Below, in pieces: positions 1 through 16,860 of a stretch of 64,000 bases of DNA (position 1 is its first letter; each line of letters begins with the position of its first letter). The DNA is from Odobenus rosmarus divergens. Its lineage: Eukaryota; Chordata; Mammalia; Carnivora; Odobenidae. Under the pieces are notes generated by a model. The model ran no database searches and was not told where the DNA came from. It saw only the letters and a program-made list of their open reading frames with translations. A program made the translations under genes and the position numbers. The stretch lies in the NCBI RefSeq assembly GCF_000321225.1, contig NW_004450396.1:2771425-2835424 (forward strand), given 5' to 3'.

Positions 1-1512
<1,512 letters not shown>

Positions 1513-2354
1513 TAGCTCAAGAGGATAGCAAAATTTCTGTCAACGGGAAAAATGTATATACAAATATAAACAAAAGCTAACTTGCACTAATGAATTCTGC
1601 CTATTTACTGGCACCTGTTTAAAACAAAACTATATCAGAAAAGGAGAAGCTCTGCTTTGCTGTCCCATACTGGACAACCCCCCAGGCACCTTTGGAGTCA
1701 ACATTAGCTTTTCCAGGTTCCTAACCAGGGTAGTATTTAGGTTAAATCACTGGGTACTATTCATGGTGCTGGCATGGGTCATTAAGTTTTGTAGATAATC
1801 TGAAGCCTAATTTTAGACAACATTATCATTCCTTATTTCCTCTGCATCTGGATAAAACAGTGCTACAGCTGTTTACAAAGCACCTCTGATTGGTTGCATT
1901 GCATTTTTCTTTTGTTCTTATTTATCTTTTCATTTCCAACCTCAAAGGGAAAGTAAAAACAATAACAAAATGAAAGAACTCCCCCTCCCCCAGTAGTCTG
2001 AAGACTGCTAAATAAGTACTGTAATAAGGTATATAATCTGGGTGCTAAGGATCTGAGTTATTAGGCGTTCAGATGGTAAAATTTGAAGTAACTGAGTAGC
2101 TGAGCACTGAGCAGAAGTACTTCTCAGTCAAGTGCAACTGTGTTGAAATATTTTTTAAGTGACATATTTACATTTATTTTTTACCCAATGGTTTCACAAT
2201 GAAATAAAAGTGTTTATCTATAATCCTACTATAAATGGAGAGGGAGATTATTATTGATGAAATCCCACCTTGTGCAGAACATTTTATATTGGATTTTCCA
2301 TTAATTGAATAATAACCTTTGAAATAAATTTGTTTATCACACTGTTTTTGTAGA

Positions 2355-2485
2355 GGAGAAACTGTAGGTCCCACGAGCATAAAAATCATGTCTAAGGTTA
2401 CCTGCTAGCTAAGTGGTAAAACTGGGATTTGAAACTCTGGAGTCTCTCTGGCTCCGGAGCACATATTTCTGCCCCCGTACCATGC
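2355..2485 (-). repeat. MIR SINE fragment
   Basis: The order of segments (gag-gaaac, a GGTTACCTGCTAGC-like core, then AACTGGGATTTGAAACTCTG) follows the MIR consensus read in reverse. It is strongly diverged, as expected of this ancient tRNA-derived SINE. Confidence 0.6.
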
Positions 2486-5400
2486 TGAAATTAACAGAAG
2501 GGTGTGAGAAAGAAAAGCTAAATTAGTCAGTGTCTTAAATAAGTTTTAGAAATTGACAAGGTCTTAAATCCAGTTTCAGCTGCACTTGAGACCTAAGAGT
2601 AAAAATTCTGTTTTTTAGTATATCCCATAAATGTATGTGCTGGAAATCTGGGTAGTATCATTTTTTTGGTGGTGTTTTCTCTGCAGTGAGTCACAGTTTT
2701 TACTGGATAATAAAATTACTGTCTGTTTAAAGAGGTTTTATTTGTTTTCTTTAATGGCCAATATGAAAGATCAGTATTCCTCGGCAGGTTTTCCAGTTTT
2801 AGATAGTAAGAAAAAATAATCACCTCTCTAAAACCTGATTTAAATTAATCCTGCTACTTATTAGTAGGGTAGTATACAGAATGACTTTATATATACATTA
2901 TAATAGAAAACACATTTTAATCTTTTTGGAACTTGAATTTTTATATATGGTGATAACTTTTAGGTTGGTTTTTCTGTTGGTTAAAATGGATGAGTCTCAT
3001 TTTTCTAAAGAAAATTCTAAGATTACTCATCCTTTTAAACCTGTGAAAGACCAAAAAAAAATTTTTATGTGATTTTATTCAGGTTTCAGAGTTTTTATTT
3101 CATTTCATTAATTATTTTTTATTAGAAATAAATGGAATAAATGACCTTTTAGCTTTTTAGTGGCACATTAGGAGCCAGATGGAGTAAATTTACCACCCAG
3201 CTTTCCACAGAATAGTAAAGTGAGAAAAATGACAGTAGCATATGATGAATTTGCAAATACTTTTAGCAAGTTTGACATGAATGAAACAAATAAAATCTAC
3301 ACAGTAGCTTTCAGGGTCATTCAGTGCTGTTACATATATATCCACCATCCTTCTACAACTGATTTTGAAAGTCAACTTGTCTTTCTCCCTAATTTTTTAT
3401 TTCAGTAAACCTCTGGTAAGCAAAGATTGTCATGGGCTGCAGACTGGTGTTAAGCTATTTCTGCTTCTGCTAACAAAGAGGCGAATTCCTCAAGAGAGTA
3501 ACTCCATCGTTAGCCTTTTTTTTTTTTTTTTTTGCTTCTGTATTTAATATCTCAGGGTTCCTTTTCTTAACCCAGAACTCTAATTTGAGACTCAAATCCT
3601 TCAGTAGATACTGTAACATATGTAGTAGCAGCTGCTTTCACATAATTCCTTAAAAGATACAAATTTAAATCCTAATAGACACTTCGCTGCATCCTGCCCA
3701 ACTGCTGGGAGGCAAATGCTCACACTACTCCTCCTAAGAAGAGAATGCTCTCTGTTGAAATAAAATGTTATTTCAGTTAGAATAACTTCCAGAAAAGAAG
3801 ACACTGGGGAGTTCAGGTTCACAAAGGTGAGAGAAGGCTGCTGTGTAAGATTATAACTGATAAAGATCAGTGACAACTTCATGGTCACCGCGCAAGACAA
3901 AATTAAGTAATTTAAGATTAATTAAACAGAATTAGTCCAAATGTTTGAGTCCTTATACTGAAATTTGTTGAAGCCAAGCATTTTACTATTTTTAGTATTT
4001 CAGGTTTTGGTCAAAAATAATTCTTGCAAAATTCCTCTGAGTGAAAACTAATTGAAGAACAATTATTTGGAATTTTCTAAAAATGTAAGTGATTGAAGTT
4101 CAGATTTCTTTCACTGGACTGTAATCCTCAGGCAAGAGTCCAGAGTCAACAAGCATAGTTAACTAGGCATAAATTTAAAGAGAAGTTCCATTTGGAAAAA
4201 TCTCAAACATAACTTCAAATATGGAGCTCATGCTCCAATAAGTTTGATATACTGATGTCCTCAGGAGTAAAAAATAAATTTAGGGGCAAAATGTACAAAT
4301 TAATCATGTGAGTTAATACTTGAAATGTCAGAGGAATTTCTCTACAAATTAGGATGAGAAGGTATGAAATCTAGAAATAACTTCTGATTACCAGAGTCAT
4401 TCGTAAGGATTTCCCCCTCTTTTTTTTGGATATTTATTTATTTATTGTAGTTTATTATAAAAGAGAGAGATGGAAACTATTTACATAATGAAAGATTTCA
4501 AAACTTCAGTGGAATGAACAGCTTCACATGATGCCGTTTTGATAGTAATTTACTTCCATCTTCATACTTAGCGAGAATGTCACCGTCTCTAATAAGGAAT
4601 AAGTCTTGGTTGTCTAGAACACTTTGTTGCCTCCCTATTCTGGGAGAACTTTATTTCCAATTTTCATGCTAATGATTAAATCTCTCCAACCCTTCCTTTA
4701 GAGCCCAATCCAGTAGCCACTACTGTTGCTTGCTGTACTTTTCCCTGAGATTTTTCTGGAAGCCTAATGCCTCCTTTGGTTAAAGTTTGGGCTGTACTCC
4801 TTTCCACCCATACTTAGCCAAAATGGGGTAAGCCCTTTCCAAATGCACGTCCCGCCCTTACACTTCTGCAGCCTTGGCTTGTACCCCATTCTCCCCCAAC
4901 TCCCCTCCACTCTTGATATAAATATCTTCTTACAGTCCTTACCATGTAGGATATGCAGTTAATATAATTGCAACTTTGTGTTAGAAAACTTAAATGATTG
5001 TGGTAATTTTGTCAAGAACTGTCATTGTCTAGATATCTGCCATTTAGTCAACAAAGAATTGCTGAGCGATTACCGTGTGCCAGATTGTGCCTTAACGGGG
5101 GGGGGGTATATCCAGGTGACCCAAACATCCCCCTCAGGGAGCTTCCAGTCAGATTAACTTTTTGGAGCCCTTCCTTACCTAGGAGTATTGGTAGACATTT
5201 ACGCTAAAATTACTAATTTATGTATAATTTATGTAAATCATATGAACTTTTATTTACCTGGATTTTCAAGTTACATACTAAAATTGTATTAATTGGACTA
5301 CTTTTATACTTTACATTTTAAAAGAAGCCCAGATCAGCTAGTTCAACCTCAAACTATAAAAGGTTCTAATATATTCAGGGTGGAAAGCTTAATATGAGAT

Positions 5401-6420
5401 ATGAAATATTTCACTACCGAATACTTTCCAGGTCCTATAATGAATATAAATAGTAGCTGAAAAGCCCTTGCTTAGTATGGCATCTTCTTGTCAGAGTTAA
5501 TAATTTTTTAAAAAGTGATTTTCAATAGTAAGCACTATGTTATGCAGTCAGGATCTGAGTATCTGAAATAATTTGAGGAGAGAAAAAGAGGCCCAAAAAG
5601 CTAAACCATACTTATCCTAAAGTCAGTAAGTACTAGGTATTTTAAATGCCCTAGCAAAATTCCACCTTCAGATCACATACTATTTCATTAGAACTTTGCA
5701 GATTATTTGAAGATGGAATAGGACCCTTAGAAGAGCAAAGAAGAATTTACTTCTTATCTAGAAAAGTAACCGTTTGCTCTGAGAACACTGTGATTTCAGT
5801 CGTATTAAGTGTATGGGTATATGTACCTAAAGTTTATTCTCCTCTGAGTTTGTAGCACATTGGAGATGGTAAATCTTCGTTATTTCTCTTTTATTTGTAA
5901 GTATCATTTTCAGCTTCAAGATTTCAAAACTTGAAAAAAAGGAATAAAAGATACCGACTTCCACAGTTATCTAGCTTTTTTTCTGTGTTAAAAGACCAGG
6001 ACTTTTAGAATAGCATCAGCATGGTTCCTTCATGGTACCCCTGGCCCAGCAAAAGGTAGGAAGTCTAGAAATCTCACAGGACACCATAATCATCAGGCCT
6101 CTCCATAGCTGCTCAACAAATAGCAAATAATAGTAACCACCTGACGTTCAACCACACAAGTTCTGTGTATCTTCAAATTAGCTTTGTTTCCATATTTAAG
6201 TATACGCAATAGAAATGGCTAAAAGTGAACACCAGTCATTCTTAATAAAGATTCAAAAGATAATTTGTTATCCATAATTTTCAGAGTAAACAATTTTAAG
6301 CTGCTCAAAAGAAATCCACATGTCATATGTTTTCAGACCCCCTTTTATGGTACTCTTCTGGGTTTAAAATAGAAATGCTGCCATTTCCACAGCTTGGCCG
6401 TGGGCTAGATGGGCAAATGC

Positions 6421-6433
6421 TGCCACCTTCTGG
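6421..6433 (-). promoter_or_regulatory. CTCF-like motif
   Basis: TGCCACCTTCTGG matches the reverse CTCF core with about one mismatch. It lies about 90 nt upstream of an EYA4 exon. Motif only. Confidence 0.3.
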
Positions 6434-6520
6434 CCATGGCCTGTAATGGAAAGATGGAAAACCCAAAAACCACGCAGGCATCCTTTGAAAAACAAGTAAC
6501 TTTTCCGATGTTTTTAACAG

Positions 6521-6882
<362 letters not shown>

Positions 6883-7807
6883 TAGAGAGAAGTAGGATCT
6901 GACCTGTAGGTCTGTGTTCCATGTTAGAGACTACTCTAGTAGAAAAGAAGTTACCAAGAGCTCCTGTTGAACTACCCTGAGTCAGAATCTTAAGTTTCTT
7001 AGTTGGAGCAATGGGGGTGGGGGGGGGAATGTAACTGCAAAATAAAACATGTGGCTCTGCCAAAGGAGTTGGGAATTCTCTGTGCCCAGATGTTTGGTCA
7101 AGATTTACAGCAGGACATGGGAAGTTTACTCCTCTTGTGCAGATACAACTCGTGCAAACCAGACAGGGGAACTCATTGAGGCAGTGGGAAGACCTGCCTA
7201 AAAGCAAAGGCCCCAGTCATTAAAGCAGAGTGGTTAGTCCTCATTATCTTTCTGGAATCCTTTCCAAAATAAATATAAACAGTGCTTTATGTCATTTTAG
7301 AGACTTAAGCCAGACTATTTTATTTTTTTAAAAATTGCATGTTGTCGGGCAGTATATCTTTTTTTTCCATGTATAGTATTAACTTTGATTATCATGGCTT
7401 TTAAATGTTCGGATCCTCTGTAGGTTGAATCTAAATTATTTTACCTTCATCCATGTATTAGAGGTGATATCACAACCTGATATCACAACCTGACATCAAA
7501 ACTAAAATCCTGGATACATTTCTTGATAAAATAAACCTTGGTTATTTCTATTATTAGGATCAATTTTATGTCAGCAAGATCCTAAGATTAGCTATGAAGT
7601 CACATAATATTTTTCTCCCAGGGTGTTCTGTTTGTTTCTCTCTCTCTCCTCTCTCTTTTTAAAGGATGATTTGAGTAGCTTAAATCAGAATCTAAAATTG
7701 AATGATAAGTTAAATACACTTGTATCTCCAGTGTCTAGTGAGCCTTAAGGTACATAATAGATGTTCAGTAGACGCTCAGTAGCTATAAGAGAGTAAAAAA
7801 CATGTAG

Positions 7808-7996
7808 GGGCGCCTGGGTGGCTCAGTCGGTTAAGCGTCTGCCTTCCGCTCAGGCCATGATCTCAGGGTCCGGGGACCGAGCCCCACGTTGTCTCCCAGC
7901 TCAGTGGGGAGAGTCTGCTTCTCCCTCTCCCACTGCCTCTCTCTCTGCTTGTGCTCACTCTCTCTCTCAAATGAAAAAATAAAATCTTAAAAAAAA
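7808..7996 (+). repeat. Carnivore tRNA-Lys SINE (CAN SINE / SINEC)
   Basis: It has the head GGCGCCTGGGTGGCTCAGTC, a CT-rich body and a tail AATAAAATCTTAAAAAAA. Imperfect target duplication CATGTAG / TATGTAG flanks it. Confidence 0.95.
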
Positions 7997-8202
7997 TATG
8001 TAGAACCACAGGCAATAGCAATATTATTATTATGGTTGTTAGAACCAAAAAGAGATCTTAGAAATAAGAGATCTTCATTTCCAAATGAGAAAGAGGCCCC
8101 TGCAGGACAGACAACTCCAGTTTCCTAATTCACTCCAATGCTCTAGATAAGACATTTGTAAAATCAGACAAACAGATATTCTGTTTAAATTCAATTGTGG
8201 GT

Positions 8203-8403
8203 GGGGCACCTGGGTGGCTCAGTCATTAAGCGTCTGCCTTTGGCTCAGGTCATGATCCCAGGTCCTGGGATCAAGCCCCGTGTCAGGCTCCCTGCTCTGC
8301 AGGAAGTCTGCTTCTCCCTCCCCCACTCCCCCTACTTGTGTTCCCTCTTTCGCTGTGTCTCTCTCTGTCAAATAAATAAATAAAATCTTAAATAAAATAG
8401 AAT
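8203..8403 (+). repeat. Carnivore SINE with perfect 16-bp target duplication
   Basis: The full-length element is flanked by the identical 16-mer AAATTCAATTGTGGGT at 8187-8202 and 8404-8419. An exact duplication suggests a comparatively young insertion. Confidence 0.97.
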
Positions 8404-8777
8404 AAATTCAATTGTGGGTAACATGTTTAATTTTAAAATAAATATCCCCTTGAGAAATCTGAAACAATTTTTATTTAGGTTTGGCATTGTTCCCCTCATG
8501 AAGGGTATTAAAGTTATATAAAAACTAACAAGATTACTAATAAATAATATTATAGCTTTAAAAGTTTAAGTGCTGACATGCAAATCAATTTTCTGTACTC
8601 TGTAGCCTTCCTTTATTGAAATAAGGACAAATGAGAGTTGCCAGAAACTATACATTTTGATTTTAAAAATCATCTACCTGTATATGTACTCCTAATATTC
8701 TGAAATACTATTTAAATAAGAAACTTCTTTTTAGCAGATTTGCATGATTTTGTTTTATTAAGAAGTGAAACATTATC

Positions 8778-8968
8778 GGGGCACCCAGGTGGCTCAGTCG
8801 GTTAAGTGACTGCCTTCAGCTCAGGTCATGATCCTGGAGTCCCGGGATCGAGTCCCGCATCAGGGTCCCTGCTCAGCGGGAAGTCTGCTTCTCCTTCTGA
8901 CCCTTCCCCCTCTTGTGCTCTCTCTCTCTCAAATAAACAAATAAAAATCTTAAAAAAAAAAAAAAAAA
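8778..8968 (+). repeat. Carnivore SINE with A17-type tail
   Basis: Head GGGGCACCCAGGTGGCTCAG, tail AATAAAAATCTT followed by a long A run, and target duplication GAAACATT at 8767-8774 and 8969-8976. Confidence 0.95.
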
Positions 8969-9129
8969 GAAACATTTTCAGACCACCAGAGTGTTTGAGG
9001 TTTGTATCCCTGGGCTGGTCGACCCCAGCCTCTTCTCCAGACCTATCCTGTCACCATCTTTTGGGGTGGGACCCCAGCACGGGAGTGGCAAAGCTCCTCA
9101 GGTGATTGCGTCCACTGTGCCACATTCTA

Positions 9130-9240
9130 GGTTCAGTGAGAACAGAGGCTGGGACCCAATTTTTCACTGTTTCATCCCCACTGTTTGGCCCAGGACCTGA
9201 AATCTAGAAGTTGTTCAATAAATGTTTGAATGAATGAATG
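9130..9240 (+). repeat. L2/MIR-like 3' tail
   Basis: The segment ending TTGTTCAATAAATGTTTGAA plus (TGAA)n matches the 3' end of L2-type repeats. Only the tail is recognisable. Confidence 0.55.
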
Positions 9241-9315
9241 GATCATCAGTTCTTAAATGAAAGATCACTATTGACATAAATAGTCTCTGTCTGTTTCTGA
9301 TATGATCTATACTAG

Positions 9316-9504
<189 letters not shown>

Positions 9505-9897
9505 TAAGTGGTATTGTTTCAGTTTCTGCATTTATTGTATTGAAGATGTAGTTGTAATAGTGCAACATATATACAAATTCTTTAATTACTGGAGTATTTT
9601 AGAATTTCAAGGGACCCAACAATTCATTGAAGCAAGTGATTTTCAATGTGTGTGGGGGAGGTGTTTGGGGGTAGGGGATGGGAGTTGCAGCTTCTTAGCA
9701 GGAGATCCCCCTCCTTTCTGTATAACTACTGCTAATCTCCACAGGAAGGTCATGTGGCTTGTAATAAGAAAAGAAAAAAGAAAAGACAGCACCCTCTTAG
9801 TGGCAAAGTACAGGAGATGATGAAAAAAATGAAAGAATACAATTTACACAGAGTGCATGTTTTTAAGTGTTTTGGCCCACTATAGATAATATGCATA

Positions 9898-10121
9898 ATT
9901 TATCTATTTATTTTTTAAGATTTTATTTATTTATTTGACAGAGAGAGACACAGCAAGAGAGGGAACACAAGCAGGGGGAGTGGGAGAGGGAGAAGCAGGC
10001 TTCCCGCAGAGCAGGGAGCCTGATGCAGAACTCGATCCCAGGACTCTGGGATCATGACCTGAGCCGAAGGCAGATGCTTAACGAAGGCAGACGCTTAACG
10101 ACCGAGCCACCCAGGTGCCCT
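9898..10121 (-). repeat. Carnivore SINE, minus strand, with internal 17-bp duplication
   Basis: It is the reverse complement of the SINE consensus, flanked by GATAATATGCATA at 9885-9897 and 10122-10134. Near its head a 17-bp unit (CGAAGGCAGAYGCTTAA) is present twice in tandem at about 10065-10098, which is not normal for the family. Confidence 0.95.
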
Positions 10122-10439
10122 GATAATATGCATATTTAAATGCAACAAAATCCCTGGTGAAAGCTCTTTGGAAAACTTGTAACCATTGTGTTGTTAGAAC
10201 TGAACAGTGAAATACTGACTTACTAGTGTAGATAATAGAACTGAATAGACCTATAACTAGTTGAACACCATGTGCCATAGATGCTAGTTCTTGAAGTGAT
10301 ATAAATCTGGAAAGTGATAGCTAGTTAGGATGGGGATGAATCTCTATTCTATCCTTAATTTTATTTCTGAGTTAGGTAGATAAAAGCACGCATAGCCAAC
10401 CTGTGGGTAGCACAAATTCAGAGGAAGAGGTAATACTTG

Positions 10440-11060
10440 GACTGATTGAATCTGGATACAGAAAGCCTCAGTGGGGTAAAAGGAGAATCCAGGGTTAGAA
10501 CATGGAAGTTAGCATGTGTGCATCCAGTCCTCCACGTGGCTTCCAGCCACCACGTAACCAGCAACTACACTGATGTCGGAAACTGTAAGTGGGTGGATGG
10601 AGGTGGCCAGGAAGCTACAAGTTTCCTGGGTCAGGCTGGGGAAGCCAAACCAGAGTACTTCACTCAGTTCTGGGCACCACATTCCAACGGGGGCTGTGGC
10701 ATATTTGACATCTTATGTCCAGCAAAGTGGCCAGAAGGGTTTTAGGCTGAGGATGGATACCACATGAAAGGAACAGTTGGAGGGAGGAACCAAAGAGTTT
10801 TGTCTGAAGGAGAGTCCTATGTGAAACATCCTATGTGAAACAAGATTACCAATTTCAACTGTTTGAGATGTTAGGCTGAAAGTAAATTACATTTCTCTCT
10901 GATCTGTAAAGGAGAAAATTGGGATGGATGTGTGGGAATCCTAGGGAGGAAGTTCTGGCTCTGTGTAAGGAAGGACTGTCTCACAGTTGAAGCTGTTTTA
11001 AAATAGGACTTGCTGGCTTGTGATCTGTAACTGGTGATATGGAGACAAAAGGTCAAGGAA
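10440..11060 (+). repeat. L3/CR1-like LINE 3' remnant
   Basis: The segment CAGTTCTGGGCACCACATTC, the following GTGGCCAGAAGGGTTTTAGG, and the layout to 11060 resemble the L3 (CR1-class) 3' region. An internal 14-bp tandem (TCCTATGTGAAACA twice) lies at 10815-10842. Divergence is high. Confidence 0.5.
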
Positions 11061-11307
11061 GCTAAGACGTGAGGACTCCTGAGTCCCTGAAATTGTGTGT
11101 AAAATGTAGTAGAATGTACATTTCTCTGACAAGGAGGTCAGCAGCTTTCATTATTTCTAAAAGAAGTCTCCTAGATGCTTAAAAACCAAGGATTATTACA
11201 GTGTTATATAGATTATATACGTGTTATCCATGATATAGAGAGATTATTATTACACACTGGTCTTAAAGCAACAACATGGGTATGTGATTTTAAGAAATAA
11301 AAGTGTA

Positions 11308-11490
11308 GGGCGCCTGGGTGGCTCAGATGGTTAAGCGTCTGCCTTTGGCTCAGGTCATGATCCCAGAGTCCTGGGATCGAGTCCCGCATTGGGCTCCCTG
11401 CTCCTTGGGAGCCTGCTTCTCCCTCTGCCTCTCTCTCTCTCTCTGTGTCTCTCATGAATAAATAAATAAAATCTTTAAAAAAAAAAAAAA
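11308..11490 (+). repeat. Carnivore SINE
   Basis: Head GGGCGCCTGGGTGGCTCAGA, CT-rich body, AATAAATAAAATCTTT tail with A14. Target duplication around AAAAGTGTA before and GAAAAGTGTA after. Confidence 0.96.
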
Positions 11491-11859
11491 GAAAAGTGTA
11501 ACTAGGAGAAAGGGAAAAATAAGTCATTACACACTGGAGATTTCAGTGCTTTCAAATTTGTCAAGTCATCCACATGTAGGACCCTACTGGTAATTTTTTT
11601 TACAAAATGTCCAGGAGAACAGAAGCTTATACAAAGCATGGCTGAATTATGTATCCGAGCCTTTAGCTAAGTTTGTACCCTCCAGCTCTAATTTTTCTCC
11701 TGTGAGTATAGTCAAAGGTCATAATCAAATGTGTAGGAAAATTTTCTATGTAACACATTATTTATAATGTTATCTTAAGTGAGCTAACTTTAAAAAAACG
11801 ATGCTGCAGCCACATGTGGTTTTCACACATTATATTTTGTGAGGAAAGGAGGACTAATA

Positions 11860-12110
11860 GATAGTATGACATAAGTGAATAGGCTCATGATATAAACAAG
11901 CGAAAGAAGAAAAAAAATTATATGTATATTGTGGTACTAATGAGAAAAATATCTATACACAAATTCTGAAAGTAAACACACAAAATGGTGAGAGCAGTTA
12001 CTCTCTGCTCTCTGGATAGCTAAATAATTGATGCTTCTCATGTTCTTGATATTTGCCCATATTTCACAAATGTATATACATGTAACCTATAAATATATGC
12101 AGTGTTTGTG
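11860..12110 (+). repeat. Possible L1M 3' fragment
   Basis: AT-rich sequence with the feel of old L1 3' ends (GGATAGCTAAATAATTGATG and TTCTTGATATTTGCCCATAT). Assignment is tentative. Confidence 0.35.
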
Positions 12111-13419
12111 ATTAGAAGTTACAATGCATTATAAGTTGAATATTAAATATATGCAATGTTTATAATTTATAAATCTGCAATTTACAAATATATGCAAAGT
12201 TTGTAATTTAAAAAAGAAATGATATAACTCCAGTATCACTCAGTGTCAGTGGTACAGCTAGATTTCAAAATATTACTTCAATACAGTAATGTGTTTGTGT
12301 ATTATGCTTAATAATCTGCCATTATTTGGGGAGTTTCTGTCTGATAACAGGCAAATCACTTCCTAGGTCTTTATTACCTTACTGGCAACATTAAGGATTA
12401 CATTGGTGATACTTAACTAAACTTCTGCCTCTGGAAGGCTTTATTTCTTTATCCCATATAAGTGAGAACCTCGTCACGTGCTTCCAGAAATCAGAGCTCC
12501 CATTACAAAATCAGGTTATCTATGGAAATAATTTAGAAATGAAAATGTCTTAAAAAGCCTGTAATTATAAAGGTTTTATCCTTGTTTTTGAATAAATTAC
12601 AGTTTTTCTTTACACAGGATATGTATAAAGAATATAAAGCATAATATTAAGTGTGGTGGGGGGTAAGCAGATACATACCATGAAAAGTTGGCACCCAACT
12701 TGCTCTTCTAACTTCCAACCAGGCTTCTGAAAATCAATCTAGAGAATTCTAGAGAATATTTTTGAGGCTCTCACTAATATGTATTAAAGGCTCGTGCTAC
12801 AAAATACCAGTAGAGAAAGGTCCGTACCTATATGCCTTCTGAGTCCCAATTTGATGTGTGTGGTTTGAGCCCCTCAAGGCAGGATGGCTCAATTTTTCCA
12901 TAATCCAGAAGGAAGGACCACAGTCCATTCTTTCCAGATCTCTGCCTCACAGTTTCCACTCTCTTGGTGTTTCCTTTATCTCCCTGCAATATTACTCTGA
13001 AAGAAACAACTGTAAGTTGTAAAATGGGACATTTTCACTCTCAAAGAGTAGGGCCTTTGTAGACGGATTAAAACTGGACCCATTAAATGCAGTTCGCCCT
13101 TTGTTGTTGTTGTGAAGGAGATTCAGGAATTCACCTCTTCCGGAATAAATAAGGGTCCTCTCCATTCTTACTTCTTCAGGATCCCCATCTGAAGAAGTGT
13201 TCTTGATTGGAACACTGGACTGTTGCTCCCACAAAATCCAAAAACTCCTTTTACACATCCCATCACCTTCTTTCTGCCTATGACTACTACTTTTCCAGGC
13301 TCTTCTAACCCTGGGACATAGAATCTTACCACCCTAAAAAATACCTCGTCTGGATACCTGTAAAACTTAGAGCTAAACTATCCCTTTGATAACCTTCCCA
13401 TGATTGCCATTGGCTGAGG

Positions 13420-13678
13420 CAGGTGTTCTTCTCTGAGGTTCCACAGAAGCCTAAAGAGGAGATCTTTACCATAGAACATATTTCATATTGCAGGTGTCTA
13501 CTTCCTTGTCTCTCTCCTATCTAGCCTGTGATCTGGGACGCAGCGGGGCCAAAAATGTCATTCATCCATGACTTCTTTTTGCCTGTCTTCTTCCGCTCCC
13601 CCCATTTGGGGATGTATTCCTAGCCTCTGTCATGATGCCTGTCAGGTAGCAGGCACTCCGTAAATAACTGTTGACATT
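13420..13678 (+). repeat. L2 LINE 3' end
   Basis: The tail CAGGTAGCAGGCACTCCGTA followed by AATAACTGTTGA matches the L2 terminal pattern (gcaggcactcaataaatatttgttga). It ends about 125 nt before the next EYA4 exon. Confidence 0.55.
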
Positions 13679-13754
13679 TAAAGGTTAGGTTATCAGGGCC
13701 CATTTGTTATGGAATTGAAAGACCCCAGTGACCATTTAAAATCTGCACCATTAG

Positions 13755-15812
<2,058 letters not shown>

Positions 15813-15913
15813 GCAAGGAAAGCTGTTTTGAGCGTATAGTGTCCAGATTTGGCACTAACATAACTTATGTTGTGATTGGAGATGGCCGAGATGAGGAGCA
15901 TGCCGCTAACCAG
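15813..15913 (+). CDS. EYA4: EYA4 alternative exon A (EYA3-like motif IV version)
   Basis: A 101-nt exon follows the acceptor GTTTTTCAG and precedes a strong donor CAG/GTAACT. With the split Gly it encodes 34 residues: [34 protein letters not shown]. It carries motif III Lys in GKES and motif IV acids in GDGRDEE, so the active site should be intact. The version resembles EYA3 ([15 protein letters not shown]) more than EYA1 or EYA2. It is 23/34 identical to exon B, which starts 38 nt after this exon ends. Human EYA4 isoforms with this alternative segment are known to me from database descriptions; use in this species is inferred. Confidence 0.93.
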
Positions 15914-15917
15914 GTAA

Positions 15918-16157
<240 letters not shown>

Positions 16158-16273
16158 TAGATGCAAAGCAGTAAGAGCATGAGAAGGTCAATACTTACAT
16201 TCAAATAAACCATTTGGAGTCTAGCATTTTTTTGCCTGAAATTTGATAGGAAATGTACAAAAATTTAAATTTA

Positions 16274-16300
16274 TGTGTGTTTGTGTGTGTGTGTGTGTTT
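16274..16300. repeat. (GT)n microsatellite
   Basis: Alternating TG/GT run, interrupted once by TTT. Confidence 0.9.
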
Positions 16301-16754
16301 ATGTGTAATGCACACAGATATGATGATCTTTGAGAAAGGTAGGGGAAAATAACCATTTTTAAACACATGGAGTTTAACCTGATAGACAGGTTAAATGAGC
16401 TCCATAGAAATCATATCAGTGGCTCTGTTCTTACCCTTTTGCTCACCCACCTTCTATGCCAGTGGTCCTTGTGAGTGCCTTGTAGTAAGTGTGCTCCTTG
16501 ATGATAAATGCTAAGGATAGATTCAGTAGCTGAAGAAAAAACTATTGCTAGAGAATTTAATAAATGCTGTTGAAATGACATGTATTATTCAGATCCTTTG
16601 GTGCCAACTTGTCATAGAGACTTAGAGGCAGTATGCCTTATATCTTCTAGAAGAGTGTTGCCTGTTTGAGCCGTTAGTACTCGACTGAAGCCAAGCAGGT
16701 GACTTTGAACATATTCAGAAAATCTCATAGGCCCTAGGTATTTAAATAAGCCTT

Positions 16755-16860
16755 TTCATCTAGCCCATATTTCTGAGGAAGAAATTAAGGTAGTGAAAAA
16801 CCATTAAATGGTTGGCCCAAGATCAAAAGAGGAATGATACCAGGATTGGTCCTAGACACC
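16755..16860 (-). repeat. MIR SINE fragment
   Basis: GAGGAAGAAATTAAGGTAGT through GGCCCAAGATCAAAAGAGGA to ACCAGGATTGGTCC parallels the MIR core in reverse orientation. Confidence 0.5.

Noticed and set aside
8203..8280. tRNA-Lys-like sequences with A and B box character
   Set aside because: They are the tRNA-derived heads of carnivore SINEs, dispersed with poly(A) tails and target duplications, and not tRNA genes.
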